Shown: in pieces, positions 15,387 through 25,270 of the stretch | How the letters are laid out: each line of letters opens with the position of its first letter | Position numbering within the stretch: the stretch's first letter is position 1 | From: Streptomyces rhizosphaerihabitans | GTDB lineage: Bacteria > Actinomycetota > Actinomycetes > Streptomycetales > Streptomycetaceae | NCBI RefSeq assembly: GCF_025399795.1 | Contig: NZ_JAODTZ010000001.1 | Location: 360,198 to 424,197 of the forward strand | Length of the DNA stretch: 64,000 nt | Direction: 5' to 3' | Made by a program: the position numbers and the translations under genes | Notes under the pieces: generated by a model | Database searches by the model: none | Told to the model about the DNA's origin: nothing | What the model saw: only the letters and a program-made list of their open reading frames with translations

Positions 15387-16205
15387 ATGAGTTCTCTGTT
15401 GCTCCTCACGAACGCCCTTCAGCCGTCGACGGAGGTGCTTCCCGCTCTCGGCCTGCTGCTGCACAACGTGCGCGTGGCTCCGGCGGAAGGCCCAGCTCTC
15501 GTCGACACCCCAGGTGCCGACGTCATCCTGATCGACGGACGACGTGATCTCCCGCAGGTCCGCAGCCTGTGCCAGCTGCTGCGCTCCACGGGACCCGGCT
15601 GTCCGCTCATCCTCGTCGTGACGGAGGGCGGCCTCGCAGCCGTCACCGCCGACTGGGGCATCGACGACGTTCTCCTCGACACGGCCGGTCCGGCCGAGGT
15701 CGAGGCACGCCTGCGGCTCGCGATGGGCCGTCAGCAGATCGTCAACGACGACTCCCCGATGGAGATCCGCAACGGCGACCTCTCCGTGGACGAGGCGACG
15801 TACAGCGCCAAGCTCAAGGGCCGGGTCCTCGACCTCACCTTCAAGGAGTTCGAGCTCCTGAAGTACCTCGCGCAGCACCCGGGCCGAGTCTTCACCCGCG
15901 CCCAGCTGCTCCAGGAGGTGTGGGGCTACGACTACTTCGGCGGTACGCGGACGGTCGACGTCCACGTACGGCGACTGCGCGCGAAGCTCGGACCCGAGCA
16001 CGAGTCGCTGATCGGAACCGTCCGGAACGTCGGTTATCGATTCGTTACCCCCGAGAAGGTGGACCGCGCCGCGGACGGGGCGAAGGCCAAAGCGGCCCAG
16101 CCAAAGCCGGAGGATGCGGACGAGACGGCGCACCTGGACAGCGCCGCTCCGGCGGAGGCCGCCGGGGAGCCACAGGAAGCCGCCGTACGCCCTGCCCAGA
16201 GGTAG
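15387..16205 (+). CDS. glnR: nitrogen regulator GlnR
   Basis: GlnR is the global nitrogen regulator of Streptomyces, controlling glutamine synthetase, ammonium uptake and nitrite reductase genes. The 272-residue protein opens [20 protein letters not shown], characteristic of GlnR. It has an atypical OmpR-type receiver domain without a partner kinase (1-115). A winged-helix DNA-binding domain (about 130-225; [18 protein letters not shown]) and a poorly conserved Ala/Glu-rich tail follow. GGTGAGG precedes the ATG. The upstream hairpin at 15157-15186 may regulate it. Confidence 0.95.
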   Translation: MSSLLLLTNALQPSTEVLPALGLLLHNVRVAPAEGPALVDTPGADVILIDGRRDLPQVRSLCQLLRSTGPGCPLILVVTEGGLAAVTADWGIDDVLLDTAGPAEVEARLRLAMGRQQIVNDDSPMEIRNGDLSVDEATYSAKLKGRVLDLTFKEFELLKYLAQHPGRVFTRAQLLQEVWGYDYFGGTRTVDVHVRRLRAKLGPEHESLIGTVRNVGYRFVTPEKVDRAADGAKAKAAQPKPEDADETAHLDSAAPAEAAGEPQEAAVRPAQR

Positions 16206-16228
16206 GTCAATCCGCGTAGACTCCGCGC

Positions 16229-17251
16229 GTGGCCAAGGTGACTAGGGATGATGTAGCGCGACTGGCGGGTACGTCCACCGCCGTCGTCAGCTATGTCATC
16301 AACAACGGACCCCGGCCGGTCGCCCCGGCCACGCGCGAGCGCGTTCTCGCCGCGATCAAGGAGCTGGGGTACCGGCCCGACCGGGTCGCCCAGGCCATGG
16401 CCTCGCGGAAGACGGAGCTCATAGGACTGATCGTGCCGGACGCGCGCCAGCCCTTCTTCGGGGAGATGGCGCACGCGGTCGAACAGGCCGCCGCCGAGCG
16501 CGGAAAAATGGTCCTGGTCGGCAACTCCGACTACATCGCCGAGCGCGAGGTCCACTATCTGCGCGCCTTCCTCGGCATGCGGGTCTCCGGACTGATCCTC
16601 GTCAGCCACGCGCTGAACGACCACGCGGCCGCCGAGATCGACGCGTGGGACGCCCGGGTGGTGCTCCTCCACGAGCGCCCCGAGGCGATCGACGACGTCG
16701 CCGTCGTCACCGACGACATAGGGGGCGCGCAGCTCGCCACCCGGCACCTTCTCGAGCACGGGTACGAGTACGTGGCCTGTCTCGGCGGTACGGCCGAGAC
16801 GCCCGCCGTCGGCGACCCCGTCTCCGACCACGTCGAAGGCTGGCGGCGCGCCATGCAGGAGGCCGGCAAGCCGACCGAGGGCCGCGTCTTCGAGGCCCCC
16901 TACAACCGGTACGACGCCTACCAGGTCGGCCTGGAGCTGCTCGCCGGGCCGCACCGGCCGCCGGCGATCTTCTGCTCCACGGACGACCAGGCCATCGGTG
17001 TCCTGCGTGCCGCGCGCGAGCTGCGCATCGACGTGCCGGGCCAGCTGGCGGTCGCCGGGTTCGACGACGTCAAGGAAGCGGCCCTGACCGACCCTCCTCT
17101 GACAACGATCGCATCGGACCGCTCGGCGATGGCCCGCGCGGCCGTGGACCTCGTACTGGACGACGGGCTGCGGGTGCCCGGGTCCCGCCGCGAGCGACTG
17201 AAGCTGTTCCCCTCGCGCCTGGTGGTACGCCACTCCTGCGGCTGCGAGTAG
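16229..17251 (+). CDS. LacI-family transcriptional regulator
   Basis: The 340-residue protein has an N-terminal HTH ([19 protein letters not shown]), the hinge helix ([10 protein letters not shown]) and a periplasmic-binding-protein-like sensor domain ([31 protein letters not shown]). It ends in CGCE. The GTG start at 16229 is preceded six bases earlier by TAGACT, a plausible -10 box, and by no ribosome site, so it may be leaderless. The ligand is unknown and no sugar transporter is adjacent, which is unusual for a LacI member. Confidence 0.92.
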   Translation: MAKVTRDDVARLAGTSTAVVSYVINNGPRPVAPATRERVLAAIKELGYRPDRVAQAMASRKTELIGLIVPDARQPFFGEMAHAVEQAAAERGKMVLVGNSDYIAEREVHYLRAFLGMRVSGLILVSHALNDHAAAEIDAWDARVVLLHERPEAIDDVAVVTDDIGGAQLATRHLLEHGYEYVACLGGTAETPAVGDPVSDHVEGWRRAMQEAGKPTEGRVFEAPYNRYDAYQVGLELLAGPHRPPAIFCSTDDQAIGVLRAARELRIDVPGQLAVAGFDDVKEAALTDPPLTTIASDRSAMARAAVDLVLDDGLRVPGSRRERLKLFPSRLVVRHSCGCE

Positions 17252-17340
17252 TCCTCGGCGACCCGCCACCACGCACCGCACCTCACGCACAGCGCCGGCG
17301 CACAGCGCTTACGGGCAACACGCACGGCATAAGGACAGCG

Positions 17341-17377
17341 GAGATCCCCGCGCCCCTCGACGGGACGCGGGGATCTC
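17341..17377 (+). terminator. terminator downstream of the LacI-family gene
   Basis: GAGATCCCCGCG (17341-17352) pairs perfectly with CGCGGGGATCTC (17366-17377), followed by TGTTT. The rest of the gene-free stretch 17252-17573 shows nothing else I can support. Confidence 0.85.
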
Positions 17378-17573
17378 TGTTTGCAGACATAGGCCGGACA
17401 GGAACCGGAACAGCAGGCTGCCCTGGTCGAACCGCGGAGTTCACCGTGTCTTCGGGCACACCGGGGACGCACCGGGAACGCACAGAGAGCTCGCAGGGGG
17501 CTCGCAGGAGGCGTCTTTATATCGGGCATACGAGGTTCTGTCGGGCTTCTCAGGGACCACTCAGGGAGCTCTC

Positions 17574-18809
17574 ATGATCGAGGGACAGTCTTTTTTCATG
17601 ACCGACAGCTTCCGCCGCAGCGGCGAGTACCCCCAGGGCGACGACCACGGGTCCGCGTACCCCGAGCAGCAGTCGCATCCCTCCTCCCCCGCGAACCCCG
17701 AGTGGCCTCCACCGCCGGCGTACGACCCGGCCGCGCCGGTCCACGTCGAGCCGGGCACCACCGTGTGGCCGGGCTCCGGTCACGGTGGCGGCGGGAACGG
17801 CGGCCACGGCGCCGGCCCGTACGCCGGTTACCCCGAGCCCGACCCCGTCGGCTCCACCGCGGTGTTCGCCACCGCGGCCCCCGGCCATCCGGAACCCCCC
17901 GCGACCCCCACCACCAGGCGGCGCGCCAAGGGTCCGTTCGCCCTGCTCGCCGCCGTGGCCATCGTCGCCGCGGCGATCGGCGGCGGCACCGCGTACGCCT
18001 TCCAGGAGCTGACCGGCAACGACACCGTCGCCTCCAGCAGCACCAGCACCAACGTGGTGCCCACCAGCCAGCGAGGCACGGTCTCCGGCGTCGCCAAAGC
18101 GGTCAGCCCGAGCATCGTCGAGATCGGCGCGACCTCGAACGCGGGCTCGTCCACCGGCTCGGGCGTGATCATCACGACCGGCGGCGAGATCGTCACCAAC
18201 AACCACGTCGTCTCGGGAGCCTCCGAGATCAAGGTCCAGCTGAACGACGGCAAGTCGTACGCCGCGAAGGTCGTTGGCACCGACAGCAAGAAGGACCTCG
18301 CGCTGATCAAGCTGGAGAACGCGCCGTCCGGTCTGAAGCCGGCCACGCTCGGCGACTCCGCCGGCGTCCAGGTCGGTGACCAGGTCGTCGCGATCGGCTC
18401 CCCCGAGGGTCTGACCGGCACCGTCACCAGCGGCATCGTCTCCGCCCTCGACCGTGACGTGACCGTCTCCACCGACGAGAGCCAGGGCCAGCAGCAACAG
18501 CAGGGCGGCGGCAGCGGCCAGTGGCCGTTCGAGTTCGGCGGCCGCCAGTTCAACGGCGACACCGGCTCCTCCACCACGACGTACAAGGCCCTGCAGACCG
18601 ACGCCTCGCTCAACCCGGGCAACTCCGGCGGCGCCCTCATCGACATGAACGGCAACATCGTCGGCATCAACTCCGCGATGTACTCGGCCGCTTCGGACTC
18701 CTCCTCGTCCTCGTCGAGCGCGGGCAGCGTCGGCCTCGGCTTCGCCATCCCGATCAACACCGTCAAGTCCGACCTGGCCGCACTGCGGGCCGGCGGCTCC
18801 GACAGCTGA
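17574..18809 (+). CDS. membrane-anchored HtrA/PepD-like serine protease without PDZ domain
   Basis: This 411-residue S1C (trypsin-fold) protease has a Pro/Gly/His-rich cytoplasmic tail (1-115). A transmembrane anchor (about 121-141) and a Ser/Thr linker follow, then the protease domain. Catalytic residues are H211 (TNNHVV), D241 (KKDLALIKL) and S351 (NPGNSGGAL). The chain ends right after the protease fold, so the PDZ domain usual in DegP/HtrA is absent. AGGGAG precedes the ATG at 17574. The next genes are a small ORF and an MprAB-like two-component system; mycobacterial pepD is likewise next to mprAB, suggesting a shared envelope-stress role. Confidence 0.9.
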   Translation: MIEGQSFFMTDSFRRSGEYPQGDDHGSAYPEQQSHPSSPANPEWPPPPAYDPAAPVHVEPGTTVWPGSGHGGGGNGGHGAGPYAGYPEPDPVGSTAVFATAAPGHPEPPATPTTRRRAKGPFALLAAVAIVAAAIGGGTAYAFQELTGNDTVASSSTSTNVVPTSQRGTVSGVAKAVSPSIVEIGATSNAGSSTGSGVIITTGGEIVTNNHVVSGASEIKVQLNDGKSYAAKVVGTDSKKDLALIKLENAPSGLKPATLGDSAGVQVGDQVVAIGSPEGLTGTVTSGIVSALDRDVTVSTDESQGQQQQQGGGSGQWPFEFGGRQFNGDTGSSTTTYKALQTDASLNPGNSGGALIDMNGNIVGINSAMYSAASDSSSSSSSAGSVGLGFAIPINTVKSDLAALRAGGSDS

Positions 18810-18822
18810 CCCGGAGGTCGCC

Positions 18823-19002
18823 ATGACGATCAAGCGCGTCCCGCACACCGCAGCCGCCGACGACCCGGCCGAACTCGGCCTCGCCCTGGCGGTCGCCCGC
18901 GAGCTGCACCCGCCCGCCCAGCGCGCCCCGGAACTGGCCCCCGCCGTCTCGCGGCCCGCACCGCACCGGACCTCCGGCCACCGCCGTACCGTACGAAGCT
19001 GA
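18823..19002 (+). CDS. 59-residue protein between protease and two-component system
   Basis: A small frame with an excellent ribosome site (GGAGG, 5-base spacer, ATG at 18823) begins 13 bases after the protease stop. It encodes [20 protein letters not shown] and continues Ala/Pro-rich to a basic C-terminus (HRRTVRS). There is no signal peptide or membrane helix. The gene could be cotranscribed with the protease. Function unknown. Confidence 0.65.
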   Translation: MTIKRVPHTAAADDPAELGLALAVARELHPPAQRAPELAPAVSRPAPHRTSGHRRTVRS

Positions 19003-19081
19003 TCCATTCCGGGACAGCCAGGAACGTGCGAGGCTGAAAGCACCCGATCACGACCCAACCCACCCGAGGAACCCGACGCCC

Positions 19082-19813
19082 ATGAGCTCCGCCGAAGGCG
19101 ACCGTGACACCCAGCGCATCCTGATCGTCGACGACGAGCCGGCCGTGCGCGACGCACTCAAGCGCAGCCTCGCCTTCGAGGGGTACGACACCGAGGTCGC
19201 GGTCGACGGCGCGGACGCCCTGGAGAAGGCGACGGCCTACCAGCCCGACCTGGTCGTCCTCGACATCCAGATGCCCCGCATGGACGGCCTCACCGCGGCA
19301 CGCCGGATGCGCGGCGCGGGCACGACCACGCCGATCCTCATGCTGACGGCCCGTGACACGGTCGGTGACCGTGTCACGGGGCTGGACGCCGGGGCGGACG
19401 ACTACCTCGTCAAGCCCTTCGAGCTCGACGAACTCTTCGCCCGGATCCGGGCGTTGCTGCGCCGCAGCTCGTACGCGGCGTCGGCGGGCGCCGACGTCGA
19501 GGACGACGCGCTCACCTTCGGCGACCTGCGCATGGACCTGTCGACGCGCGAGGTCACCCGGGCGGGGCGCCCGGTGGAGCTCACCCGCACCGAGTTCACC
19601 CTGCTGGAGATGTTCCTGGCCCACCCGCGCCAGGTCCTCACCCGCGAGCAGATCCTGAAGGCCGTCTGGGGCTTCGACTTCGAGCCTTCGTCGAACTCCC
19701 TCGACGTCTACGTCATGTACCTGCGCCGCAAGACGGAAGCGGGCGGCGAGCCGCGCCTGGTCCACACGGTGCGGGGCGTGGGGTACGTACTGCGGTCCGG
19801 TGGCGCGGAGTGA
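19082..19813 (+). CDS. OmpR-family response regulator (MprA-like)
   Basis: The 243-residue protein has a receiver domain (about 14-125), with the phosphorylated Asp in [12 protein letters not shown], acidic pocket DDE, Thr in LTARD and Lys in LVKPF. A winged-helix effector domain follows (about 145-240, [13 protein letters not shown] and RGVGYVLR). The kinase gene starts at its stop codon. Order and sequence resemble mycobacterial MprA with the PepD-type protease upstream, but the inducing signal in Streptomyces is not established from sequence. Confidence 0.9.
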   Translation: MSSAEGDRDTQRILIVDDEPAVRDALKRSLAFEGYDTEVAVDGADALEKATAYQPDLVVLDIQMPRMDGLTAARRMRGAGTTTPILMLTARDTVGDRVTGLDAGADDYLVKPFELDELFARIRALLRRSSYAASAGADVEDDALTFGDLRMDLSTREVTRAGRPVELTRTEFTLLEMFLAHPRQVLTREQILKAVWGFDFEPSSNSLDVYVMYLRRKTEAGGEPRLVHTVRGVGYVLRSGGAE

Positions 19814-21240
19814 TGCGCAGATTCAGGTCGCTGCCCATCCGGGCCCGGCTGTCCCTCCTGGTCGCCGCGGCCGTGGCGTTCGGCGTGGCAACGGTCTCGG
19901 TCACCTGCTGGTTCATCGTGCAGGGGAAGCTGTACGAGCAGGTCGACAACGATCTGCAGAGGGGCATGAGAGCCCCGCCGGGCGCGATCGTCAACGCCCT
20001 CAACTACTGCTCCGCGACCCCGGACAACACTGTTCCCCCCTTCCGGAACAACTACGTCCAGGTGGTCAAGGAGAACGGAACCGCCTGCGTCGTCGACAAC
20101 TCCATCGGCAAGGTCAAGGTGACCCTGTCCGACAGGACGGCTATCAAGAACGGCGAACTCAACAAGTCCTACTTCCGTGACGGCACCGACGAAGACGGCA
20201 ACGCGGTGCGTGTGATGCTTCGGCCGCTGACCACCACCACCGATGGACAGCCCGGCCCCAACGTGGGCCTCATGATCGCCGCCTCGCTGAAGAGCACCCA
20301 GTCCACGCTGAACGACCTGGCCCTGGTCCTGCTTCTCGTCTCCGGCATCGGAGTGGTCGGCGCCGGAGCCGTGGGCCTCTGGGTCGCCCGCGCCGGGCTT
20401 CGCCCGGTCGACGAGCTCACCGAAGCCGTGGAGCACGTCGCCCGTACCGAGGACCTCACCATCCGCATCCCCGTGGACGAGGAGAGCGACGACGAGATCG
20501 CCCGGCTCTCCCGTTCCTTCAACTCGATGACCGCCTCCCTCGCGAGCTCCCGCGAGCTGCAGCAGCAGCTCATCGCCGACGCCGGGCACGAGCTGCGGAC
20601 GCCGCTCACCTCCCTGCGTACGAACATCGAGCTCCTCACCCGCAGCGAGGAGATCGGCCGTCCGATCCCCCCGGCGGACCGCAAGGCGCTGCTCGCCTCG
20701 GTGACGGCGCAGATGACCGAGCTGGCGGCGTTGATCGGCGACCTGCAGACGCTGTCGCGGTCGGACGCGGGACACCCGGCCGACCGGGTGGAGGTCGTGG
20801 CACTCCAGGACACCGTGGAAGCGGCCCTGCGCAGGGCCCGGCTGCGCGGACCGGAGCTGACGATCACGGCCGATCTGGAACCCTGGTTCGTCCGGGCGGA
20901 GCCCTCCGCGCTGGAGCGGGCGATCGTGAACATCCTCGACAACGCGGTGAAGTTCAGCCCCGAAGGCGGCACGGTCGACGTCCGGCTGAAGGACGGCGAA
21001 CTGACCGTGCGCGACCACGGCCCCGGCATCCCCACCGACGAACTCCCGCACGTCTTCGACCGCTTCTGGCGTTCCCCTGACGCGCGGGCCCTGCCGGGCT
21101 CGGGCCTCGGCCTGTCCATCGTGGCCCGCACGGTCCAGCAGGCCGGCGGCGAGGTGTCGCTGCACCCCGCAAAGGGCGGCGGCACGATCGCGGCCGTACG
21201 GCTTCCGGGGGCTCCGACGGCCCCGCCCGACATGCCCTGA
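19810..21240 (+). CDS. sensor histidine kinase (MprB-like)
   Basis: The 476-residue membrane kinase has TM1 (about 13-36) and an external sensor loop of about 130 residues with two Cys. TM2 (about 168-190), a HAMP domain and an H-box [10 protein letters not shown] containing the phosphorylated His come next. The C-terminal ATPase domain has its N-box (NILDNAVKF), G1 (DHGPGIP) and G2 (GSGLGLS). A GTG at 19810 and an ATG at 19813 are both possible starts, overlapping the regulator stop. It phosphorylates the adjacent response regulator by inference from operon structure. Confidence 0.9.
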   Translation: MMRRFRSLPIRARLSLLVAAAVAFGVATVSVTCWFIVQGKLYEQVDNDLQRGMRAPPGAIVNALNYCSATPDNTVPPFRNNYVQVVKENGTACVVDNSIGKVKVTLSDRTAIKNGELNKSYFRDGTDEDGNAVRVMLRPLTTTTDGQPGPNVGLMIAASLKSTQSTLNDLALVLLLVSGIGVVGAGAVGLWVARAGLRPVDELTEAVEHVARTEDLTIRIPVDEESDDEIARLSRSFNSMTASLASSRELQQQLIADAGHELRTPLTSLRTNIELLTRSEEIGRPIPPADRKALLASVTAQMTELAALIGDLQTLSRSDAGHPADRVEVVALQDTVEAALRRARLRGPELTITADLEPWFVRAEPSALERAIVNILDNAVKFSPEGGTVDVRLKDGELTVRDHGPGIPTDELPHVFDRFWRSPDARALPGSGLGLSIVARTVQQAGGEVSLHPAKGGGTIAAVRLPGAPTAPPDMP

Positions 21241-21254
21241 CCCGCTCTCCGGCG

Positions 21255-21294
21255 CGAGCGAGCCCCCACCCGGCAGCGGGTGAGGGCTCGCTCG
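21255..21294. terminator. bidirectional terminator between kinase and nucleotidase genes
   Basis: CGAGCGAGCCC (21255-21265) pairs with GGGCTCGCTCG (21284-21294), and an inner CACCCG/CGGGTG stem extends it. It lies between two convergent genes. Confidence 0.85.
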
Positions 21295-21360
21295 TCATCG
21301 GCGTTCCGACCGGGCCGCTCCGGCCCGGCGGACGAGCGCCGGACCGGTCGACGGTTCCGG

Positions 21361-23157
21361 CTACTTCACGATCGTGATCCGGTCCGCCGCCGGGACCGGG
21401 TACGGCGTCGCGGCCGAGGAGTTGGCCGTCAGGTAGGCGCCCAGGGCCGCCAGGTCGTCGCCGCCGACACGGACGTTCGTTCCCTTGCCGAGTTCCGCGA
21501 AGCCGTCGCCGCCGCCCGCGAGGAAGGAGTTCATCGCGACACGGTAGGTGGCCGCCGGGTCGATCGCCGTGCCGTTGAGCCTGACCGAATCGGCGACGAC
21601 ACGCGCCGCGCCGGTCTTGGTCAGGTCGAGCGTGTAGGTGAGGCCCTTGGAGATCTGGAGGATCTTCGGAGCGGCCTCGTTGGCGCCGCTGACCTGCTGC
21701 TGAAGCGCGGTGATCACCTGGGCGCCGGTGAGGTCGACCAGGTTGACGGTGTTGGCGAACGGCTGGACCGTGTACGCCTCGCCGTAGGTCACCACCCCGT
21801 CGCCCTCACCGCTGGTCGCCGCGTAGGTGAGTCCGGCGCGGATGCCGCCCGGGTTCATCACCGCGAGGTCGGCTTCCTGGTCGACCGACTTGGCGTACGC
21901 GAGCTGTGCGTCGGCGATCAGGTCGCCGGCCGGGGACTCGGTGCCGGCGTTGCCGATGTCGCCCGCGATGTAGCCGATGGAGCGCGAGGCGACCGGCGCG
22001 GAGAGCGCCTTCCACCTGGTGATCAGCGCCGTCATGTCGGCGGCCTTCGCGACATCACGCGTGACCACGTGGTTCGCGGACTTCACCGCCGTACGGGCGA
22101 TGTCGCCGGTCCAACGGTCGTACGTCAGCGTCGTGTCCGTGTAGAGCCGGCCGAAGGAGGAGGCCGAGGTGACCATGCGGGGCTTGCCCGCCGGGTCCGG
22201 GATGGTACACGCGTACGCCTGGTGGGTGTGGCCGGTGACCAGCGCGTCCACGGCCGGCGTGACGTTCTTGGCGATGTCGACGATCGGCCCGGAGATGCCG
22301 TCACCGGCGCCGGGGCTGTCGCAGTCGTAGTTGTACGCCGTCGACGCGGGCGCCCCTCCTTCGTGGATCAGCGCGACGATCGACTTCACTCCCTGGCGCT
22401 GGAGCTCCTTGGCGTACTTGTTGATCGTCTCGACCTCGTCGCCGAACTTCAGGCCCTTGACGCCCTCGGCGGAGACGATGTTCGGCGTGCCCTCCAGCGT
22501 GACGCCGATGAAGCCGATCTTGACGCCGTTCTTCTTCCACACCCAGTAGGGCTTGAGGATCGGCTTCCCGGTCTTCTCGTCGGTGACGTTCGCCGCGAGG
22601 TAGGGGAAGTCGGCGCCGGTGAACTTCTTGCCGCCGTTGCAGCCGTCGGTCGGGTGGCAGCCGCCCTTCTGGAGCCGGGCCAGCTCCTTGGCACCCTCGT
22701 CGAACTCGTGGTTGCCGACCGAAGTGACATCGAGGTCGAGGCCGTTGAGCGCCTCGATCGTCGGCTCGTCGTGGAAGAGGCCGGAGATCAGCGGGGAGGC
22801 GCCGACCATGTCACCGGCGGCCGCCGTGATCGAGTACTTGTTGCCCTTGCGGGCGTTGCGCAGATGCGTGGCCAGGTATTCGACACCACCCGCGTCGATG
22901 GTCTTCGTGGTGCCGTCCGCCTCCAGCTCCGTGACCCGGCCCGAGGAACCGGTCGGCGGCTCCAGATTGCCGTGCAGGTCGTTGAAGGACAGCAGCTGGA
23001 CGTCCTGGTAGCGGCCGCTGCCGTGGTGGTGCAGCGGTGTCGCCTTGTCCTGGTGCGCGCTCGCGGGCATCGCCGCGGCCAGCGCACCGACGGTGGCGAG
23101 ACCGGCGGCGGCCGCGAGGAGGCGATGAGTGCGTCTGTACCGGATCGTGGGCGGCAT
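21361..23157 (-). CDS. secreted 5'-nucleotidase / metallophosphoesterase
   Basis: The 598-residue exported enzyme has a signal peptide of about 30 residues (basic start, LLAAAAGLATVGALAAAMPASA). The metallophosphoesterase domain follows with LLSFNDLHGNLE (metal Asp/His), GDMVGASP, VGNHEFDEG and VTGHTHQAY. A C-terminal 5'-nucleotidase domain (about 370-580, MNPGGIRAGL, LAGGGDGF) recognises the nucleoside. It releases phosphate and nucleosides from extracellular nucleotides. No LPxTG sorting signal is visible, so it is probably free or wall-associated. GGGGGA precedes the ATG. Phosphate control is plausible but no clear PHO box is present. Confidence 0.92.
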   Translation of the reverse strand: MPPTIRYRRTHRLLAAAAGLATVGALAAAMPASAHQDKATPLHHHGSGRYQDVQLLSFNDLHGNLEPPTGSSGRVTELEADGTTKTIDAGGVEYLATHLRNARKGNKYSITAAAGDMVGASPLISGLFHDEPTIEALNGLDLDVTSVGNHEFDEGAKELARLQKGGCHPTDGCNGGKKFTGADFPYLAANVTDEKTGKPILKPYWVWKKNGVKIGFIGVTLEGTPNIVSAEGVKGLKFGDEVETINKYAKELQRQGVKSIVALIHEGGAPASTAYNYDCDSPGAGDGISGPIVDIAKNVTPAVDALVTGHTHQAYACTIPDPAGKPRMVTSASSFGRLYTDTTLTYDRWTGDIARTAVKSANHVVTRDVAKAADMTALITRWKALSAPVASRSIGYIAGDIGNAGTESPAGDLIADAQLAYAKSVDQEADLAVMNPGGIRAGLTYAATSGEGDGVVTYGEAYTVQPFANTVNLVDLTGAQVITALQQQVSGANEAAPKILQISKGLTYTLDLTKTGAARVVADSVRLNGTAIDPAATYRVAMNSFLAGGGDGFAELGKGTNVRVGGDDLAALGAYLTANSSAATPYPVPAADRITIVK

Positions 23158-23584
23158 GGTTCCCCCTGGAGAACGGTGAGATGCGAAAGCGGTGTGCCGT
23201 ACGTGTGCCGAGCGGGCGGTGCGTTCTGTCCAAGCTGCCGGGACCCCGCCGCCGGCGTGCGCCTTGCGGGAACCGCGGGTGGTGCGTGCTGTGCTGACTG
23301 CCGGGCCCGGCACGTGATGCGAGCCGTGCGGGCCCCTCCGGTCCTACGTACTGTGCAAACCGTGCGCGAGCTGAGTGACAGCCGCTGCTTTGCACGCACT
23401 TTAGAATCAACGCGCGTAGCGCAAAAGGGGGTTCATGGTTACGGACTGATTGCCATCACCTCACCGGGAACTGACATCCATGTCACCACCACCCCCTCGG
23501 GCATCCCGTCCTGGCCTCCGCCACGATCCATGTCCACGTCGCTCAACTCCTTGTCCCCCACCACCGAGCCGTACCCTCGTATCC

Positions 23585-24511
23585 ATGACCAGCGACGACG
23601 TGGCACCCTTCGCCCTCTCCCGCTCCATCGAGACCTACTCCGTGCTCTCCGAGGATCAGGCCGAGGACGTGCTCCGGCTGCTCTCGGAGGCCGCTCGGGC
23701 CGATGGTCAGCAGGCGGTGTCCGAGCAGGGGCGGCTTCAGCTGAAGGGCGGGAACCGCGAGGGCGTCCGGCATCTGCTGCTGACCCTCGGCGACGAACTG
23801 ATCGGCTACGCACAGCTGGAGGACACCGACCCGGTCGAGGCTCCGGCCGCCGAGCTGGTCGTCCACCCCGCGCACCGGGGGCACGGGCACGGACGGGCGC
23901 TCGGCTCGGCCATGCTCAATGAGTCCGGGAAACGGCTGCGGGTGTGGGCGCACGGCGGGCACTCCGCCGCCCGGCATCTCGCACAGGTCCTCGGCCTCAC
24001 CCTCTTCCGCGAACTGCGCCAGATGCGCCGCCCGTTGGAGAACCTCGACCTGCCCGAGCCGAAGCTCCCGGAAGGAGTGACCGTCCGGACCTTCGTACCG
24101 GGCCAGGACGACGCCGCCTGGCTCGCCGTGAACGCCGCCGCCTTCGCCCACCACCCCGAGCAGGGCTCCCTCACCCAGCGCGACCTGGACGACCGGACCG
24201 CCGAGCCGTGGTTCGACCCGGCCGGCTTCTTCCTCGCCTTCCGCGGCGACGAACTCGTCGGCTTCCACTGGACCAAGGTCCACGCCGAGGAGGGGCTGGG
24301 CGAGGTGTACGTCCTCGGTGTGCGCCCCGGCGCCCAGGGCGGCGGTCTCGGCAAGGCGCTGACCACGATCGGACTGCGCCACCTCGCCGCGCAGGCCCTG
24401 CCCACCGCGATGCTCTACGTCGACGCCGACAACAAGGCGGCGGTCACGGTCTACGAGCGTCTCGGCTTCGTCACCCACGAGACGGACCTGATGTACCGAA
24501 CGGAGTCCTGA
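23585..24511 (+). CDS. mshD: mycothiol synthase MshD
   Basis: MshD acetylates the cysteine of Cys-GlcN-Ins with acetyl-CoA, the last step of mycothiol synthesis. The 308-residue protein has two GNAT domains. The N-terminal one (about 60-140, ELVVHPAHRGHGHGRALG) has a recognisable acetyl-CoA loop. The C-terminal one is catalytic (about 170-305, VYVLGVRPGAQGGGLGKAL, YVDADNKAAVTVYERLGF). The start MTSDDVAPF at 23585 fits family length better than upstream starts. The gene is divergent from the nucleotidase gene. Confidence 0.95.
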   Translation: MTSDDVAPFALSRSIETYSVLSEDQAEDVLRLLSEAARADGQQAVSEQGRLQLKGGNREGVRHLLLTLGDELIGYAQLEDTDPVEAPAAELVVHPAHRGHGHGRALGSAMLNESGKRLRVWAHGGHSAARHLAQVLGLTLFRELRQMRRPLENLDLPEPKLPEGVTVRTFVPGQDDAAWLAVNAAAFAHHPEQGSLTQRDLDDRTAEPWFDPAGFFLAFRGDELVGFHWTKVHAEEGLGEVYVLGVRPGAQGGGLGKALTTIGLRHLAAQALPTAMLYVDADNKAAVTVYERLGFVTHETDLMYRTES

Positions 24512-24547
24512 CCGCCCGGTGCGCCAGCGCCATTCCAGGGGCTGAAG

Positions 24548-25270
24548 TCAGCGCTGGGCCAGGAGGGTTGTCCTGCGCCGCCGCAGGGGTTCGGCCAGGG
24601 AGAGGGCTCCCACCAGCGCGGCCACGACCAGGACACCCGCCCATCGCCGGTGCGCGTCGTCCCAGTGCGGGTCGGACGGTCCGACGAAGAGCTCCCAGCG
24701 TTCGGGGAGCAGCAGCGCGGCGCCGAAGAACGCGCCCAGGATTCCGGCGGATATCGCGATCCCCGGCTCGCCGGCGTCCGAGTGCCGCACGGCGACGAGC
24801 GCGGAGGCCAGCGCGACCACCATGACGGCGGCTGCCTCCAGGGTGATCGCGCCCACCGGGGGCCGACCCTTGGCGGGTTCGAGGAACAGCGCGGCCGTCC
24901 AGCACGCCGCCATGGACGGCACGACGAGCGCCAGCCGCAGCCCGGTCCGCACCGGGCGCCTGACCGGCACCGTGGCCGTGGTGTGCCGGGCCGGATCGTC
25001 TAGCAGGAACGCCAGCCCCAGGGCGAAGGCGAGGGCGGAGGCCCGCAACAGGTTCAGATACAGCCATGGGTCCGGTGGACCGGAGACCGTCCGAGAGGCG
25101 GCGGCCGGCAGCAGTCCGAGGACGACGCCTGTCATCAGGGCCCATCGCGGCAGACTGCGCCAGACAGGGCGGAGCAGGGCGCGGGCCACGATGTGCGTGG
25201 GAGGGGGCCCGTCGGCTTCCGCGGACGGGCTCGCAGAAGTCTCTCCCAGCGTCTTCGCTACTCCTCGCAT
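24548..25270 (-). CDS. ABC-operon membrane protein (six-helix)
   Basis: The 240-residue protein has about six transmembrane helices beginning near residue 40 (WALMTGVVLGLLPAAA) and a basic C-terminus. It is the last gene of the ECF sigma operon. Its ATG at 25270 overlaps the end of the upstream permease gene by 13 bases, with GGGGAG as ribosome site. It may be an accessory permease subunit. No family motif is recognised. Confidence 0.75.
   Translation of the reverse strand: MRGVAKTLGETSASPSAEADGPPPTHIVARALLRPVWRSLPRWALMTGVVLGLLPAAASRTVSGPPDPWLYLNLLRASALAFALGLAFLLDDPARHTTATVPVRRPVRTGLRLALVVPSMAACWTAALFLEPAKGRPPVGAITLEAAAVMVVALASALVAVRHSDAGEPGIAISAGILGAFFGAALLLPERWELFVGPSDPHWDDAHRRWAGVLVVAALVGALSLAEPLRRRRTTLLAQR

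Noticed and set aside
15111..16133. Long minus-strand open frame continuing the alpha/beta hydrolase across glnR
   Set aside because: It is antisense to the conserved GlnR gene, lacks domain similarity before residue 340 of the frame, and arises from GC-rich third positions.
23158..23584. PHO box between the nucleotidase and mshD
   Set aside because: A GGTTCATGGTTACGG stretch resembles one unit, but no consecutive units follow.
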